Shown: positions 1 through 23,794 of the stretch, one piece after another
Layout of the letters: the number at the start of each line of letters is the position of its first letter
Numbering within the stretch: the first letter of the stretch is position 1
Assembly (NCBI GenBank): GCA_036785325.1
Contig: JAXIVH010000102.1
Coordinates: 62,001-126,000, forward strand
Origin: Urophycis tenuis
Taxonomy: Eukaryota; Chordata; Actinopteri; Gadiformes; Phycidae
Reading direction: 5' to 3'
DNA length: 64,000 bases
Translations under genes and position numbers: made by a program
Notes under the pieces: model-generated
Database searches by the model: none
What the model was told of the DNA's origin: nothing
The model's input: only the letters and a program-made list of their open reading frames with translations

Positions 1-9
1 CAAACTGAC

Positions 10-7760
<7,751 letters not shown>

Positions 7761-9044
7761 GATCTAAGGAACTATAATGAGAAACTAGAAAACGCACTTC
7801 AGAAGAAATAAGTAAAAGCTGGGAACCGGTTTACTGGCGCCAGCTCTGCAACTAAAGTCGTTGACTCTAATAATTTAATATTCGCTGGATATAGCCACAT
7901 ATGTCCATAGCGAATAGTAGGGCTATGCTAGAGAACACAGAACAAAGATATATAAGCTGACACTACTCATTCAATAACATGTTCTCTTTCACATCCTCTT
8001 CGCAGTGTCAGTAGTGTCAGTGTTTCATCAAAATATGGTCCTTTGGAAACACATTCCACATGAACGTTCCGCCATGATTAATACTCGACATTGATTAACA
8101 CATTAATTTACCTTCCTTTTAATTTAATTTCGACTCTGGTTCTGCCATACATTCCTAATTTTCAAGCTTGGTGGAAACATTTGCTTCCTACAAGGTGACG
8201 CCTTGGAGACTATGTCTACTTCTTACCAAATGTTAGAATGACATGTGATTTTGACCACGGATTTGTATTGTTTTTCATGAGAAAATTTTTCATGAAAAAT
8301 ATAATAATACTAATTAAATATATAATAATAATAATAATAAAAGGCAGGTAAACTCGGATCACCAAGCTTACTCGTGTTCTTACAAATACCAAGATTTTTT
8401 CGTAAATAATTACAAATGGGGTCTACCTACCAATTGGTAAGAAAATAGAACCAACATTTAAATACCAGAGAGAGAAAAAATGATTCTATACAATTGAATA
8501 GTATCAGTTATATTTTATTTGTTTTCCTCCAGTGCATATACTTTAGTTATAAGCTTCAACACAATCAGATTGATACACCCCAGGTCTTCCTCCGGCAGGT
8601 GTTTGGAGTTTGGAGAGATGAAGGCACGAGTACTCAGGATTTATTAAAATAGCTCTTATAGATTCACGAGACCTTGGGGTTAGGGTTGATTACACCTCAC
8701 TGGACAACGTTAATACAGCATGGGGGGGGGGGGCATTTTTTCCTCTTTTTATAATACTCTCATATGGAGGTTTCCAGTGCACATTACATGGTGGAGAGAC
8801 TAAAGTGACACAGCACGTCATGTGACAGCACAACAAAAATAATAACAACCGTGACGTTAACAAAGTCCATCGTTACAAACCCGGGCAGTGTTTGGGTGAG
8901 GGCGGGACGGGGGAGGGGTTACAGGGTGGTACCTGGTACCTGCCCATGCAATGCAGGGGACAGGTTGGAAAACATCTGGGCTGGTTGGACCACATTTAAT
9001 TCATGTTATTATGTGAGCGGGGCAGGGGGTGGGCCAGGACACAT
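7761..9044 (-). other. CLN3 upstream region and probable aldolase 3' UTR
   Basis: No coding feature seen. Bases 7761-8500 lie upstream of the CLN3 start codon and should hold its 5' UTR and promoter; I see no clear TATA box. Bases 8500-9044 follow the aldolase stop on the minus strand. A minus-strand AATAAA (TTTATT at about 8640-8645) lies about 400 bp past the stop and is a plausible polyadenylation signal; another lies near 8513. A poly-G run sits at 8721-8731. Confidence 0.45.
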
Positions 9045-12000
9045 CTAGTAGGAGTGGTTGGCCACGTAGAGGGACTCTCCACCCGCGGCCCCCTTGTCGC
9101 CACTGGACACGTACTTGCCCTGGGAGGCCAGGTTGTTGTTCTGTAGGGGGGGGCGGACGAAGGAGACAGTTAGAAAAAATTAACATTAAAACCAAAAACA
9201 AATGAATGTCTCAATCCTTAAAATTGCATGCGCATGCAAACTCTGGGCGGTGAGTTTGTGAGACAACCCCCACACCTCCACACTTACCAAGGCCCTCTTG
9301 ATGTACTCCTCCTGGCAGGCCTTGCTGTTCTCCTTCTTGCCTCCCCAGGCTTTCAGGGCAGAGGCCTGCAGGGCGCGGCCGTAGGAGAAGGTCAGGGCCC
9401 AGGGCCGGCCCAGGGGACACTGGTTGATGGCGTTCAGGTTGATGGAGGCCTCCTCCTCACTCTGACCACCAGACAGGAAGGTCACGCCTGGAGAGGGGCA
9501 CAAGTTAAAATGGCACATAAGACATAAACATACCTTTTTCACTTAACTAACTCTGTCACCCGACTGTGTCATCTGTGTCTTTTAGTATTATTATTATTAT
9601 TATTATTATTCTTAGAGCTTTTATAAATGCAAAATGACGTAGTGGGTAGTCTGTGAGATTTGGATCCATAGTTACTTTCGTAATGTCTATGTCATACCTC
9701 CAATTACCATACTTCAATGTCATCAGTTGGTATATTGAATATATCAAAATAACAAATCTATAATACTCTTAGGGTTAGGGGAAGATGGTAACGCAAAGTA
9801 AAGCAGGCAAAACCTTGAGCTCTATTAAATGTCTCACTACAAAGTCTTATTCCTTCATCAATCATTCCATCCCTACATTCATCTATCTATCACCCATTCA
9901 TCCATCATCCATCCATCTGTCCCCATATTCATCCAGCCATCCATCATCTAGGGATGAAAGAAATACCCCAATATGATGTTGCATACACAGTCCAAATCAT
10001 GCACTGCTTTTGTACATTTTTTTATTTAATTTTCAAAGTGTCTGGAATAGTTTCCTCTTATTTACACACAAAACAAAACAAACCTATTGTATACAGTCTC
10101 TCAACAGTAATGCTTTTGACTATTTAACGATATCTCATGCTCTAAAACCTACAAACATATATCACCATAATATGTAGTGTAAGATCAAAAATCTAAACGA
10201 TTTTCTATCTTAATATTTTTGTAGCCGCTTATGATTTGCCTGACACTATTCAAGTGTGCGTTTGCACCCTTATTATCATCCATCCCTACATACAGCAATC
10301 AATCCCTACACGCATCCATCTGTCATCCATCCACCAGCCCTACATCCATCCACCAGCCCTACATCCATCCATCATCCCTACATCCATCCACTATCCATCC
10401 ATCCGTCAGCCTCACCTGGCACGGCGGGGGGCACAGTGCGGCGCAGGGCGGTGACGGTTGCCATGGCGATCTCCTGGGCGCTGTACTTCTTGGGGCAGGA
10501 GTGTCCAGCGGTCACCATGTTGGGCTTGAGCAGGGTTCCCTCCAGGTAGACGTGGTGGTCGGACAGAGCCTTGTAGACGGCAGCCAGCACCTGGACCCAA
10601 CAGGTTAAACAAGTTATTCACAGTAAAACACTATAGAGTCAACCCTATTCTCCACCTGTTCCTAAAATATGGCGCCCAGAATTTGACGTACTTGCATGAT
10701 ACTTGCAATGTCTGGGTAGTATCTTCATGGTTGAATGCACTTACTGTAACTTGCATAGGAAAAAGGCCTCAGCTTAATAAAAGATATGTAATGAAAAGGG
10801 GAATACGCTGAACATATAATTGGACGCAATTATATGCGTCCATATATGCCTTTTTTATCCTATCAAACCATTATCATTTAAAAATGCTGCAGCTGAATTT
10901 GACCTATTGAACTTCATTTGGGGGTTTGATTGAGACATTGCAGGTCATACTGTTCCCATGGTCTCTATTCTGTTCATTGTGCATTCATTGTGTAGATAAC
11001 AAAGCATAGAATAGTAAAAGACTCCACATTTCAACACTCGCATTACAGCCGTGCTGTGGTCATTCACATAGCAAGATTGATTAAATATTAAATATTGGAG
11101 ATATCGTGCAAGACTATTACACCCGTTAGCTGTTGAACCTAGATCAAATTACCAATCTGCAGGCACGAAAACACACGCACACCCACAGGTTGCCATGGGA
11201 ACCTGTCGCGACTGACCTTCTCGGTGACGTACTGGCAGCGCTGCAGGTCATGCTCGCCGTCAGGCAGGATCTCGGGCTCCACGATGGGCACGATGCCGTG
11301 CTGGAGGCAGAGCAGAACAACCAGTGTCATGACGCAACAGGGACGAGTGCAACAACAATACAAGTGCTCGGAGGCTACAACGCATCGTTGCGCTGTACCT
11401 TAGAGCCTGTTCAACCAGGTGTCTCTCATAACACTAATTACGGGTCCTTTTATGTAGCATGGTACATGATACCATGGTACATGATACTATGGTACAAAAA
11501 AGGTACAGCAACAAACAATCTGGATCCATCCTAGGACAAACAGTGTTTCTTCGTTTGTCCTACGATGGAGCTCTGTGAAAAGGGTCTATGAGGTCTGCAC
11601 TCCCAGTTGTTTACCAAAACTAGGCTGTACAGCACTCTTGACTCTTTTGTAGCTACTCCAATCGTGATTGCGTGCCATGTTTCGTTCTCCGCCTTATTTG
11701 TCCGTCCCGTAGGATGACAGAATAGTCTGCAAAGTGGCTACATGAATGAACAGACCATAGTACTTCTAGCGGTGGGCTGGGTGGGTGTCAATCAACACGC
11801 GGTGTGAACTTGAGCCAATCGGGGAACAAAGAGGCGGGTTATTCCAGAGAGAACCAGTTTGTGTTGCAGCACGGTGGACGGTGTTATGCAATTCAACAGG
11901 ACCTCAAAAGGTCTCTTCATGGGATCATTCAGAGGCTGCTGTGTTATTGATGTCGCTCGTATGTGACTTGATTCACAGCACTAGCTCAACTCTGATGACT

Positions 12001-12133
12001 TTTATCGATCAAAGTTAGTCCTTAATATCAATACAATACAATATCTATAATCATTTTGCATTTCAAGACATCTGTTTATTGTTAGCCATTGAATCTACGT
12101 ATTAAAACGATGCAAACTTAAACCAATAATTGT

Positions 12134-12164
<31 letters not shown>

Positions 12165-14098
12165 CTCACCATCTGGCAGATACTGGCGTAGCGGGCCAGG
12201 ACGTTGGCGTTCTCCATGATGGCCAGGCTGGAGGGCGTGTTGGCGGTGATCTTCAGCACGCAGCGCCACTTGGCGAAGTCGGCGCCGTCCTTCTTGTACT
12301 GAGCACAGCGCTCGTACAGCCCGTCCAGACCTGAGGCCCGGGGGGCAGACAGACAGGCAGACAGACAGACAGACAGGCAGACAGACAAGGGTGAGAGGAA
12401 AACAATGAAGGAGAGAAAGGAAGGAAGGAGGGAGGGAAGGAGGTAAAGAAGAAAAAAGGACAAAGAAAAAAAGTATTTAACAGATGAAAGAAGAGGAAAC
12501 TGGCTGTTTTTAATCTCCATGACGATCATGGAACTTTACGCCTGTGGTATAAACAGTGAATACTTACAACAATCGATCCTCAACATAAATATCATAAATG
12601 AGTTGTTGCCCCTTCCCCCCCAAAAAAGCATTTCAATACATGAATAACAAGAATAAGGTTTTTGTTTATAGCCAATACTATGTGGGGATTATAGTTCATT
12701 TACTCTTTGTAACCGTAAACCCCCCTTCCCTGCTCACCCTGGGTGGTGGTCTCTCCATTGGTGCCGGCCAGGGGCACCACACCCTTGTCCACCTTGATGC
12801 CCACCACCTGGCCGCGCTCCTTGATCAGCTGGGGGAAGAGCTTGCCGTCGTCCGTCTTCTGGTACAGCGTCTCATGGAAGAAGATCACGCCTCCGATGCA
12901 CGGCGCCACGCGGTCGTCGGCCGTGAACAGCAGCTGGCGGTAGAGCCGGCGGTTCTCCTCCGTGTTCTCCGCGTTGATGCTCTGGAAGCGCTTAGCGACG
13001 CTGCCTGGAGACGCGCAGGGGGGGGGGGGGGGGGCGTTGAGTGATGTGATACTGACAGCGGCACGCGGTCTACGCAGAGGAGCGCCATCAGAGTTAGCTT
13101 AGCTGCGGTGTTGCTAGGTGCAGTGCCCTGGGCGGGTGCGTGGTCAACACTGAACCAAGGCGACCATTTGGCGTTGTGGAGAGAAGGCGTGCCGTTTCAA
13201 TGGAGACACAAACAGCAACAAAAAAACAATATGGTGCTTTTGGCATGCATATATACTTACACAAATATTTGTTATAAGATGGATCATTTAAAGTCTATCT
13301 CAGAATGATTTGGGAATGTAACCACAGAGCAATTCAGCAAATAAAGCAATAAAGTTCAGCAATAAAGCAAGGAGTCCTCGCAGAAAGACATATAGGTATT
13401 GTCTTTAAAGCGTAGTCTCGTGTTGTAATGTTGGGTGCTTTATCAGTGATTTCATGGGGACTGAGCATTCATGGTTCAGGGACACTTCCTCAGGGCCAGC
13501 TCTATTAATCAGCGCATTGTGTCTGGCTGAAGGGCCAAACACTGCTCCATCGTTATCACAATGACAGGCATGGCAGGTTACCGTGGTAACAGATTGGCTG
13601 ATATGGGGACGCTGCTTCCTGTTGGTTATATATGGTAACGCTGCTGTCTGCCTGACTCGTGTTTCATGTGTGCTTGGTGTGTGTGTGTGCGCACGCGCAC
13701 ACCTGCGCGTTTTCAAAACCATGTGGGCAGATGACAAAAAGGGGGATTCTTAAGCCACTGAACAATGCATGATGACTTTCAGCCACTATAAGATTATGCC
13801 ATTTACAACTCTTACCAAAACTAGGTTGACTGCACAATCGCAAGAATCAACTTAGCAATTTGATTCCTGTTTGCTCATGTCATTTCCTGCATTGTGTTGA
13901 AATCCTTGCTGACCAGATTGCTGCCAGTATTGGTGACTGTGTAACCCTGCCTTGCACAATGGCTAAAGGTATGGGCCTTCCATTACCTGTAGATTCATCG
14001 GCGGCTAGAATGCCTTTCCCGGGCGCCACGATCCTCTTGGCAATGTCACTGAGCTCCTTCTTTTGCTCGGTGGACAGAAAGGGGTAGGCGTGAGGCAT
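9045..14098 (-). CDS. aldoa: Fructose-bisphosphate aldolase, class I, aldolase A-like
   Basis: A cytosolic glycolytic enzyme cleaving fructose 1,6-bisphosphate to dihydroxyacetone phosphate and glyceraldehyde 3-phosphate through a lysine Schiff base. Seven coding exons on the minus strand: 14098-13987, 13004-12738, 12330-12170, 11300-11217, 10590-10416, 9487-9288, 9140-9045. They sum to 1095 nt, giving 364 aa, the normal vertebrate length. Visible motifs: GKGILAADESTG at the N-terminus, GIKVDKGVVPLAGTNGETTT (about 105), FAKWRCVLKI (about 147), VPIVEPEILPDG (about 185), the active-site segment LEGTLLKPNMV containing the Schiff-base Lys (about 229), SGGQSEEEAS (about 272) and C-terminal NHSY, which keeps the Tyr needed for full activity. 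The sequence is closer to vertebrate aldolase A than to B or C by recall. The second coding exon equals the usual 212-bp and 55-bp exons fused. Non-coding 5' exons are expected upstream but not resolved. Confidence 0.96.
9581..9610. repeat. (ATT)n microsatellite
   Basis: Short ATT tract in an aldolase intron. Confidence 0.85.
9860..10410. repeat. (ATCC)n-like simple repeats
   Basis: Two clusters of imperfect CATCCATC-type repeats (about 9860-9945 and 10275-10405) in an aldolase intron. The second ends about 6 bp from the exon donor at 10415. Confidence 0.85.
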
Positions 14099-16859
14099 GT
14101 TGACTCTTGAGAACAGAAAAGGGAGGGGGGGGGGGGGGGACGCGTGAGGGTATGGGAAAGAGTGAGAGAGTGAGACAGATGGCGAGTGATACAGTTATAT
14201 GCGAAATCAAACCGTGGTATGCCTTAAAATAAGAGACGTTTTTTTTTTTTTGCAGTAGCTGGCCATAACTAGGTAGCATTCTGTGTAGCCATAGATTACA
14301 ATGGCGTTGTAAAAACGTTGAATGATATAGCTGGGTAATTTCCCTGCTGATGGAGGATGTGACGCTCGCTCGTTAAAGCTACAATAAGATTCTGGTTCTG
14401 CTCATCATCACCCACCAAAAATACGACATGATTCAAATCGAGTTTTCTATCTGCTGTAAACAAAATATGGCAGTAATTTTCTTTCAACATGAATGTCGTT
14501 TGTAATTTACATAACAGACCACACTGAGCAACAGTTATTGAGCGATGCCTCTCGGCGGCCGTTTGGCAATGTCACCAGAACGAAAGAACGACCTTGTGCC
14601 GAGTTAGGACGTGCCAAATAACATGGGCCCTCACCAAAACTTGAGGTCAAAATGAGTGGCATATACAGTGTATTGCCGATAAAAGTCCACATAGAATTAC
14701 AATATCTCTTCATAACACTTCCAAAATAAACTGTATTTTGCTGTTTAAATTGTGTATGGGTACCCAAAACACTTACCAAAATGTGTGCGATGGCTGAGAA
14801 GGAAACAGTTCAGGAAGCGCTGCTCACTGTGGCAATGTCAGGCAATGGAGGAAGAGGATGTCTGACATTGTAAAATATCAAGAGGATGGGATGGAAATTG
14901 GGGCTTTACCACAGTGGGCAACATCCAATCAAAACGGCCTTTGATACGACTGACGTCCTACATTATCCAATGAGAGGGTCGCGGTTTGCTCGGCCGAACA
15001 GCGGTTGGGCGACTTCTCTCGAAGGCGTGTCGTCTGGCAGTGCCTGTATTCAACCGAGTGGGTGGGGAGGATTCTGTGCGGTTCTGTACGTGTCGACTCG
15101 CACATCACATGCACGATTCGTGTTCAATACGTGCTGTTTAGATACCGCCAATGGCCGAACCGCAGCCCAGCTGAGAACGCTGCAGCAAAAAAAAAAAAAT
15201 GGACCGGCAAGCGATCAGATGACGTATGGAATCAAACGTTGTTGTTTTTGAAAGTAAAAAACGTTACACCCAGAAACATGAATCGGTCGAATACAAAACG
15301 AAGATGATGCAACTGAATGAAACACTACATTTTAAACGATAGGCCTAATGTGTCACCGTCAATGGACGTTTGGATGAAAGTATACCACACAATGATATGC
15401 GCCAAAATGTATTTGCGGTTAGAAACAGGCCTACACAATAGCAGGCCTATCTGACACATTCCGGCTAAATCAGATATCAGTTGCAGTAGCTTTTGACCTT
15501 GAGACAGCCTGCGTTACGTAACACACTTCCACTGCGGCCCCCAATGAGACTACCGTACTGATGCTGTCTCCTACCATGGGGGGCTGTCTTACACCAGGAG
15601 AAGGAATAAGGGGTTAAGCAATGCTAGGAAATAAGAGACAGCTATGGAGTTAACCTATACTTGCAGACAGGCTGGCAATGAGCAGAAAGATGAATGGATG
15701 AATATGTCACAATAGGCCTTTATGTCGTTTTAAACACGCTCAAATCACCACACAGCAGTGTTACAGTTATACATTTCCTCTTGCAGCAACATCTGCGATT
15801 TCACCATTACACAGACAGCATTCATGAAGATTGCTACATAAGAATATGGAAATAGGTATAAAGGCTTCTGTTATCTGGGTGCCCACTTTTCTTTGTCAGG
15901 CAGCATTTGTCAACGTTGCCTGCCTTTTCCTGTGTAGCAAGCTGCCTATCATGGCCTCCCGCTTTCTCTCTGTCCTCTGAGCCTCAACCCGTTTGTTTTG
16001 GAAACAGTGTGCTGGCAATAGGGCATTTTGCAGAACTGCAAATGAACACACGAAGGACAATAAATAAATTGTTCTACTTAAGATTAAACAAGTGACACAA
16101 CCTACTAAAGTCTATATCAACTGCCTTATGTACAAAATGGGTATGAAGATCTTCCAAGATAAAAAAAATAATAATAAAGTTAAAGTCAACACTTACTCTA
16201 AAACAACAATAACCAGATAATAAACAGTGCAGATGCAATTGTTAACTCAAATCAAGTACAGTTAACGTACAAATACAAAAAGTGGGGAGGGATGAAAATC
16301 CTTCTAAAATACCACAAAGTGTTAACAGTATATGTAATTGTAATTTCCCACCTGGGATTAATCAAAAACATCTTATCTAATACAGTACTTGTATTATATT
16401 TTAAGTTGTAAAAGTTGTAATTGAGGGAAGGCCGCATAGGTGTACAGTAAACATGCAGATAACTCCCACACAGCGGTATCAAAGACGAATAAAAAAACAT
16501 TCACTGTGAGGCAATATATGTACATACTATATGCAGTCAAATAAGCATTCAGAGTGACATATACTACATCATGTGTCCTCTGAGCATTTCAACAACAACA
16601 TCTGTGTGAGGAGTCGGCGTGGACGCCGGTCTCCAGCGTCTGGAAAGCGTGGAAAACAACACGGGGCTGTTGAGTGTTAACACACACACACACACCACCG
16701 GCACTACAAACTGAGGACAAGCCGGAGAGGAGGGCGCTGTGACTTGGAGCACCGTACAAAGGCGAAGCCTCCGACCACTGTGCGTGTAGACCCCCACCAT
16801 CAGTTGATGAGTAGCTTGCATGATCCATCCTCACAGAAGTGACCCTACTTGTTTTCACG
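14099..16859 (-). other. Aldolase 5' region and 3' flank of the Cys-rich gene
   Basis: No coding gene seen. On the aldolase strand an acceptor-like tract (TTCTCAAG) precedes the start codon by a few bases, so non-coding exon(s) should lie to the right. A candidate donor TTTTGGTAAGTG is at about 14780-14770, unproven. A G-run lies at 14126-14139. The right part (about 16200-16859) is probably the 3' UTR of the neighbouring small membrane-protein gene. Confidence 0.4.
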
Positions 16860-20580
<3,721 letters not shown>

Positions 20581-20683
20581 TCCATAGCACTCCTTAACCC
20601 CAGCGAACATCCCACTGCTCCTACGTAACATAGGATGGGTCAAATGCAGAGAACCGATCCCTTCCTCCCCCTGCCCTTTGGGC

Positions 20684-20945
20684 GGCAGTAGCTCAGTGGG
20701 TAGAGCGGGTGGACAGAGCGGGTCGTCCACCAACCGGAGGGTTGGCGGTTCGATCCCCTCGATCCCCACTTCCAAACTGTCTGCATGTCGAAGTGTCCTT
20801 GAGCAAGACACTGAAGCCCAACTTGCTCCCCGGGCGCTGAACATAGCAGCCCACTGCTCCTACGTACCATAGGGTGGGTCAAATGCAGAGAACAAATTTC
20901 GTTATCATATCTAAAAAAATACTGAGAATGCCAAATAAAGACCTA
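20684..20945 (+). mobile_element. tRNA-derived SINE, with a partial second tail in front
   Basis: The tRNA-like head shows a box A (TAGCTCAGTGGGTAGAGC, 20689-20706) and a box B (GGTTCGATCCC, 20747-20757). The body reads GTCCTTGAGCAAGACACTGA followed by a G/C-rich 3' part and an AT-rich end (ATGCCAAATAAAG). A fragment of the same 3' body (CCCACTGCTCCTACGTA, then GGGTCAAATGCAGAGAAC) occurs at about 20610-20654, just upstream. It is not a functional tRNA gene: the spacing between the boxes is too short of a proper cloverleaf and a SINE body follows. Confidence 0.8.
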
Positions 20946-21074
20946 AAGGTCCTCTCTCTCTGTAATCATGATCGATCAATGAAAGGGACAGGGCTTTTTG
21001 TTCTGATTAAACTAAAGGTTTGAAAATGACTTGGGAGTAGGCCTACTACACTCCACTCCAAAGTTGTCAATACT

Positions 21075-21715
21075 ACATTCACAATTTGATTTCGGGCATT
21101 TAGCAGATGCTTTTATCCAGAGCGACTTAGTACATTTCTCAGAAGAAGGTGAAACATTTGATTACTGTTAATACAGTAAGAAAGTCACCAGAACAAGTTT
21201 CAAGCAGTTTAATTGCTAGGTTAACCGTTGCCTGTATACAACATATCTGGCTAAGTGCCAAGTTACAAAGAATGATTAAAGTGCCAAGACGTACAACATA
21301 TAATAGCATGAGGGTAGATTTTATTTTTATTTTTTTTAGAGGATGGATGTTATGCAGGGTTCAGGTAAACTCTGAACAAGTGAGTCTTGAGTCTGTTCCA
21401 GAAGATGGGGAGTAACTCTGCAGTCCTGACATTGGCAGGGAGCTCGTTCCACTGCTGCGGTGCCAAATCAGAGAAGAGTTGTGATTTCGCCATCGGACCT
21501 TTTCCTCCTTTTAGTGATGGAGGTACCAGTCGATCAGCTGAGGTAGTTGAGCGGAGTGCTCGAGCAGGGGCGTGGGGTTTCAGTAACGCTTGGAGGTATG
21601 TAGGGGCAGTTCCATTAACCGCTTTGTAGGCCAGTAGCATTGTCTTGAATTTGATGCCAGCTACTACAGGGAGGTCTTGGAAGAGGGGAGTCACGTACCC
21701 TGGAAATGTCTGTAG
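21075..21715 (-). mobile_element. L2-like LINE, 3' end fragment
   Basis: The minus strand encodes the C-terminal part of a fish L2/Maui-type reverse transcriptase (FKTMLLAYKAVNGTAPTYLQ to FSDLAPQQWNELPANV to LKTHLFRVYLNPA, residues across 21694-21353), followed by a 3' tail containing GCATTTAGCAGATGCTTTTA at about 21097. The same tail occurs in the second, longer copy at 36.2-40.5 kb. Confidence 0.8.
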
Positions 21716-21739
21716 TCACTGCTGATTGAATGCTGATCA

Positions 21740-21890
21740 CGCTGATCAGGAACACCTGACTAGATCAGCATTTGAACTCCATGCTGTTGCTGTCACCATT
21801 CCTATCAAGCTCTATATTGCAGTAATCTACCGTTCTCCAGGTCCCTTCCATGACTTCTTCGATGAGATGGATGCCGACCTCTGTTGTTGT
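21740..21890 (+). mobile_element. L2-like LINE endonuclease fragment
   Basis: A plus-strand open segment reads FELHAVAVTIPIKLYIAVIY then RSPGPFHDFFDEMDAD, typical of the APE-type endonuclease of L2-clade LINEs. Its strand is opposite to the adjacent L2 3' fragment, so it is a separate or rearranged piece. Confidence 0.6.
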
Positions 21891-22620
21891 CAAGTCAAGT
21901 CAAGACTATTTAATCTTATAGTCGACTTATATGTGTTGTAAGTTTCATAATTGTATCAAACGTTTTAATTTGCACATCCTCAAGCAAAGCTTGCTAGCGA
22001 TCAGCTAGCTAGCCTATAATATTCAGTTATGATTTGGATGTCCATCTGGAGCAAAATCCGCCCATTTATGCTCTTATCCTGCTTGTTGTTGTACTTCGGG
22101 TTTCATGCAATGTGATCTCCAACCTAAATGCCAGAATAGGTTGTTTGTCAATATCATCTAAAATTACCTGTATGAGCGTTTGATGCTCCAGCTCCTATCG
22201 ACTGGTCGAAGAAACAGCAATATGTCAAAATAAGTGACAAAATAAGTCTGTCTGCCAAAACTATCTATACGATATTATTTGTTATTCTCAGTGGAGAAGG
22301 CAGTATTTGAAGATAGTGTATGCATTATAATCATGATAACCTTGCTAGATTATGATCATTATGATAACCTAGAAAGGGACGCACGTTTTATTTTCAAAAT
22401 CTTCCTTCGGTGAATGTAGATGGTGTTTAGTAAGTTAATGCAGTGTTTTCTGTCATTGTTATGGTGGTTGATATGGATGCTAGGTACCACTGAAACCACG
22501 TAGCCTGCATGTCATTTGAATCCTTGTCTTTGCATTGTGTAGGCATTTGAGCTGTAACGTTTTGTCATTTAACGTTAGTGATGATGTTAGTTCAATAAAA
22601 GCTTATGTTATTGAGTAACC
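21891..22620. other. Non-genic, AT-rich
   Basis: No feature recognised in about 730 bp. Confidence 0.5.
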
Positions 22621-23605
22621 GGGTGTCACGGTCTGCCTGCCACGCCCCCCACCTCTCCTCATTCATTCACACAGCTGCGCCGCATCAGGTGATGAGTGAG
22701 TCTACAAATCAGTCCCACACTATTCCCCTGGTGCCAGATTGTCTACCCTGACCCGTCACCGTACAATCTGGCCAAAAATGGACCCAGTGCACCCTACATC
22801 ACCTCAAAGTCGTCTAGAGAAGATTGAGCATACTCCCCAGCACCACGAGGCCATGCTCGCCATCTCTCATGCGGATGTCCGCCCAGACTGTTGACAACCA
22901 GGAGCAAATCTTGCAAAGCTGACCACCCAGGTGGAACAGCTGACCGCAGCTCTTGCACGATCCACCACCGTCGCACCTTCTCCGGCTCCAAAACCTCCAG
23001 CCCCTGCCACTTTTCCACCTGGGTCACTATGTGGGAATCCCGGAGCGTTACGCTGGAGATTCTGAAGGCTGCGGCCCATAACCTAACCAACTGTTCCATC
23101 CTCTTCGCTCTGCAGCCCCGCACATTCGCCTCGGGAGACACGAAAGTGGCCTACACTGTCACCCACCTGAAGGGCAGAGCCTGCCTCTGGGGAACAGCCG
23201 AGTGGGAGCATCACACTCCAGCCTGCCTGTCCTTCCAAGCCTTCGCCTCGGAGCCCCAGAAGGTGTTCGGGGAGACTTTTTAGATTACATTAAACTTTAT
23301 TGTCATTGTGCAGAGTACAAGTACAGCGACATTGAAATGTAGTTGGCATTCAAACCAGAAGTGCAAAGGAGCGATTAAGGTGTAGTATGTACATGAATAG
23401 AGCAATATGAGTAGATGATTGTAAAGTAACAATAGTAAATAAACAGTGGCCCTGCAAAGTATCCAGTAAACAGAGTGCAAGCAGTAAGAAGTAAACAGTA
23501 AACAGATGCAAGCTTCTCAAGGTCCCGATACCGCTGGTGGGCTCCTGGGGCTGAGACAAGGGGACGGAGAGTCGCCAACTACGCCATCGACTTCCGCCGA
23601 TTATA
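22621..23605 (+). pseudogene. Ty3/Gypsy gag fragment, interrupted
   Basis: After a stretch ending ATCTGGCCAAAAATGGACC, the plus strand carries a gag-like sequence with several frame changes: an LTTQVEQLTAAL heptad-like stretch, a Pro/Ala-rich linker, then TNCSILFALQPRTFAS, KVAYTVTHLKGRACLWG and FQAFASEPQKVFG (to 23280). Gag similarity seems to resume at about 23511 (LLGLRQGDG, then an alternate frame reading NYAIDFR) after an insertion of about 230 bp. No LTRs or pol are seen beside it. Confidence 0.7.
23281..23510. mobile_element. Interspersed repeat (LINE 3'-end-like) inserted in gag
   Basis: Begins TTTAGATTACATTAAACTTTATTGTCATTGTGCAG, a common teleost LINE-tail-type sequence, and interrupts the gag reading frame on both sides. 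The exact borders are uncertain. Confidence 0.5.
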
Positions 23606-23794
23606 TTATTAATGCTGGCCCCCATTATATTACATCACTGATCTGTTGTGTAAGACTAGATGTTGATATATTATATATACCTGATATATTCGGGTTGTCA
23701 AGTGGGCGCCCTCTTTCCTTGATGTTTCGCTGATTGGCCCACGACACCTCCAGAGGGTTCAGCAGTGAGACCCAGCGTCCCAGGTTCACTCCCT

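Noticed and set aside
12598..13044. 148-codon plus-strand ORF
   Set aside because: Antisense shadow of the aldolase exon at 12738-13004.
20684..20760. Functional tRNA gene
   Set aside because: Box A and box B are present, but the sequence between them does not give a proper anticodon arm and it continues into a SINE body.
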